Part shown: positions 63,560-64,000 of the stretch, in pieces
Numbering within the stretch: the first letter of the stretch is position 1
Layout: the number at the start of each line of letters is the position of its first letter
Assembly: GCA_036250225.1 (NCBI GenBank)
Contig: JAPZLL010000010.1
Location: forward strand, 1,149,690 to 1,213,689
From: Cercophora sp. LCS_1
Lineage: Eukaryota; Ascomycota; Sordariomycetes; Sordariales; Lasiosphaeriaceae
Direction: 5' to 3'
DNA length: 64,000 nt
The notes under the pieces: generated by a model
What the model was told of the DNA's origin: nothing
Seen by the model: the letters and a program-made list of their open reading frames with translations, nothing else
Database searches by the model: none
Made by a program: the position numbers and the translations under genes

Positions 63560-64000
63560 CTTCCCCCCCTCTAAATCCAATGCAACCGGCACGAGCGAAA
63601 AGCGCTTCCCTTGGCGATTACGCCTATCGGTTTTCCTAACTCGTACAACAATAGGTTTGCACGCAATGCCATATTGATCTAAGAGGCTAAAATCTTGATG
63701 GGGAGGGTGCGTGTACAAGCTAAGGCCCGGGGAGGAAACGCCCCCAGGCTAAAAATGGGTTAGTCTATTTCCCCCTGCCCAATTATTTTAAGATTATCAA
63801 TAAAGAGGGTATAAAGGCCAATAAGGATTGGGATTGGGAAACCCCCAAATATCGCATCTTTATACAAGAAGTTTGGTGGTTGGGACCGCCTCACATACAC
63901 CATTTTGTTAAAACAGGGTGCTGCCCACAGGGCTCGTAGTACGTAGCCAGGCAGCTTACAGTGGGTTTACCCACTGTAATACGCAGCGGAAGACTTGTGC
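63560..64000. other. Right edge, degraded or transposon-like sequence
   Basis: No open gene. AT-rich blocks alternate with C- and G-runs. A 24-bp perfect palindrome sits at 63956-63979. Confidence 0.5.
63956..63979. repeat. 24-bp perfect palindrome with TA-flanked CAGTGGGT ends
   Basis: Arms TTACAGTGGGT and ACCCACTGTAA are exact reverse complements around TT. Read inwards, each arm is TA followed by CAGTGGGT, as expected for Tc1/mariner-type ends at a TA target. Confidence 0.85.

Overview
The window is nuclear DNA of a filamentous ascomycete (Pezizomycotina, most likely Sordariomycetes; inferred). Genes have short introns (about 46-118 nt) with GT..AG ends and CTRAC-type branch points. There are Zn2Cys6 regulators, GPI-anchored and LysM secreted proteins and plant-wall enzymes. 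Some disabled genes show the C-to-T nonsense pattern expected of repeat-induced point mutation (RIP). Nothing bacterial or viral was seen. A 96-base run of N (1044-1139) marks an assembly gap.

Layout. 0-2.5 kb: edge of a minus-strand gene, then a putative MITE with terminal inverted repeats that encloses an 18-bp minisatellite and the gap. 2.5-5.5 kb: GH10 xylanase and a divergent PL1 pectate-lyase-like gene. 5.6-6.7 kb: a LaeA-type methyltransferase pseudogene. 7.5-11.5 kb: a Cys-rich F-box-like protein, a C2H2 + Zn2Cys6 regulator and an intronless complex I PSST subunit. 11.6-14.5 kb: gene-poor, with two coiled-coil fragments. 14.5-31 kb: DUF3176 membrane protein, GH27 alpha-galactosidase, then a surface-protein block (yapsin-like protease with a long Ser/Ala tail, double-LysM protein, fasciclin-domain GPI protein), a polytopic membrane protein and a phytase-like secreted protein. 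31.5-34 kb: a kinase-fold protein lacking both catalytic aspartates, and a P450 remnant.

34.2-50.9 kb holds ten closely spaced genes that look like an aromatic-acid catabolic cluster: Zn2Cys6 regulator, 2-oxoadipate dioxygenase/decarboxylase (DUF1338), dienelactone hydrolase, quinone oxidoreductase, FAH-family hydrolase, GFA-family zinc protein, gentisate 1,2-dioxygenase, FAD monooxygenase, VOC-fold dioxygenase-like protein and carboxylesterase. Three pairs are divergent. The proposed flow is ester cleavage, ring hydroxylation to gentisate, ring opening to maleylpyruvate, then hydrolysis of the acylpyruvate to pyruvate and a C4 acid. The three genes with the clearest gentisate roles share the octamer CCGGGGAT in the same orientation 176-212 bp before their start codons. 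No glutathione-S-transferase-type maleylpyruvate isomerase was found.

50.9-53.9 kb is AT-rich and contains an aldo/keto reductase pseudogene with at least six in-frame stops, plus a probable solo LTR. 53.9-60.9 kb: a beta-lactamase-fold serine hydrolase, a disabled NB-ARC/TPR (NLR-like) gene and a CmcJ/AsaB-family oxygenase. 62-63 kb: a second aldo/keto reductase with one premature stop. The last 600 bases carry a short motif repeated in both orientations and a perfect 24-bp palindrome, which look like transposon ends.

Exon coordinates come from reading splice signals that restore conserved protein motifs. No database or alignment was used.
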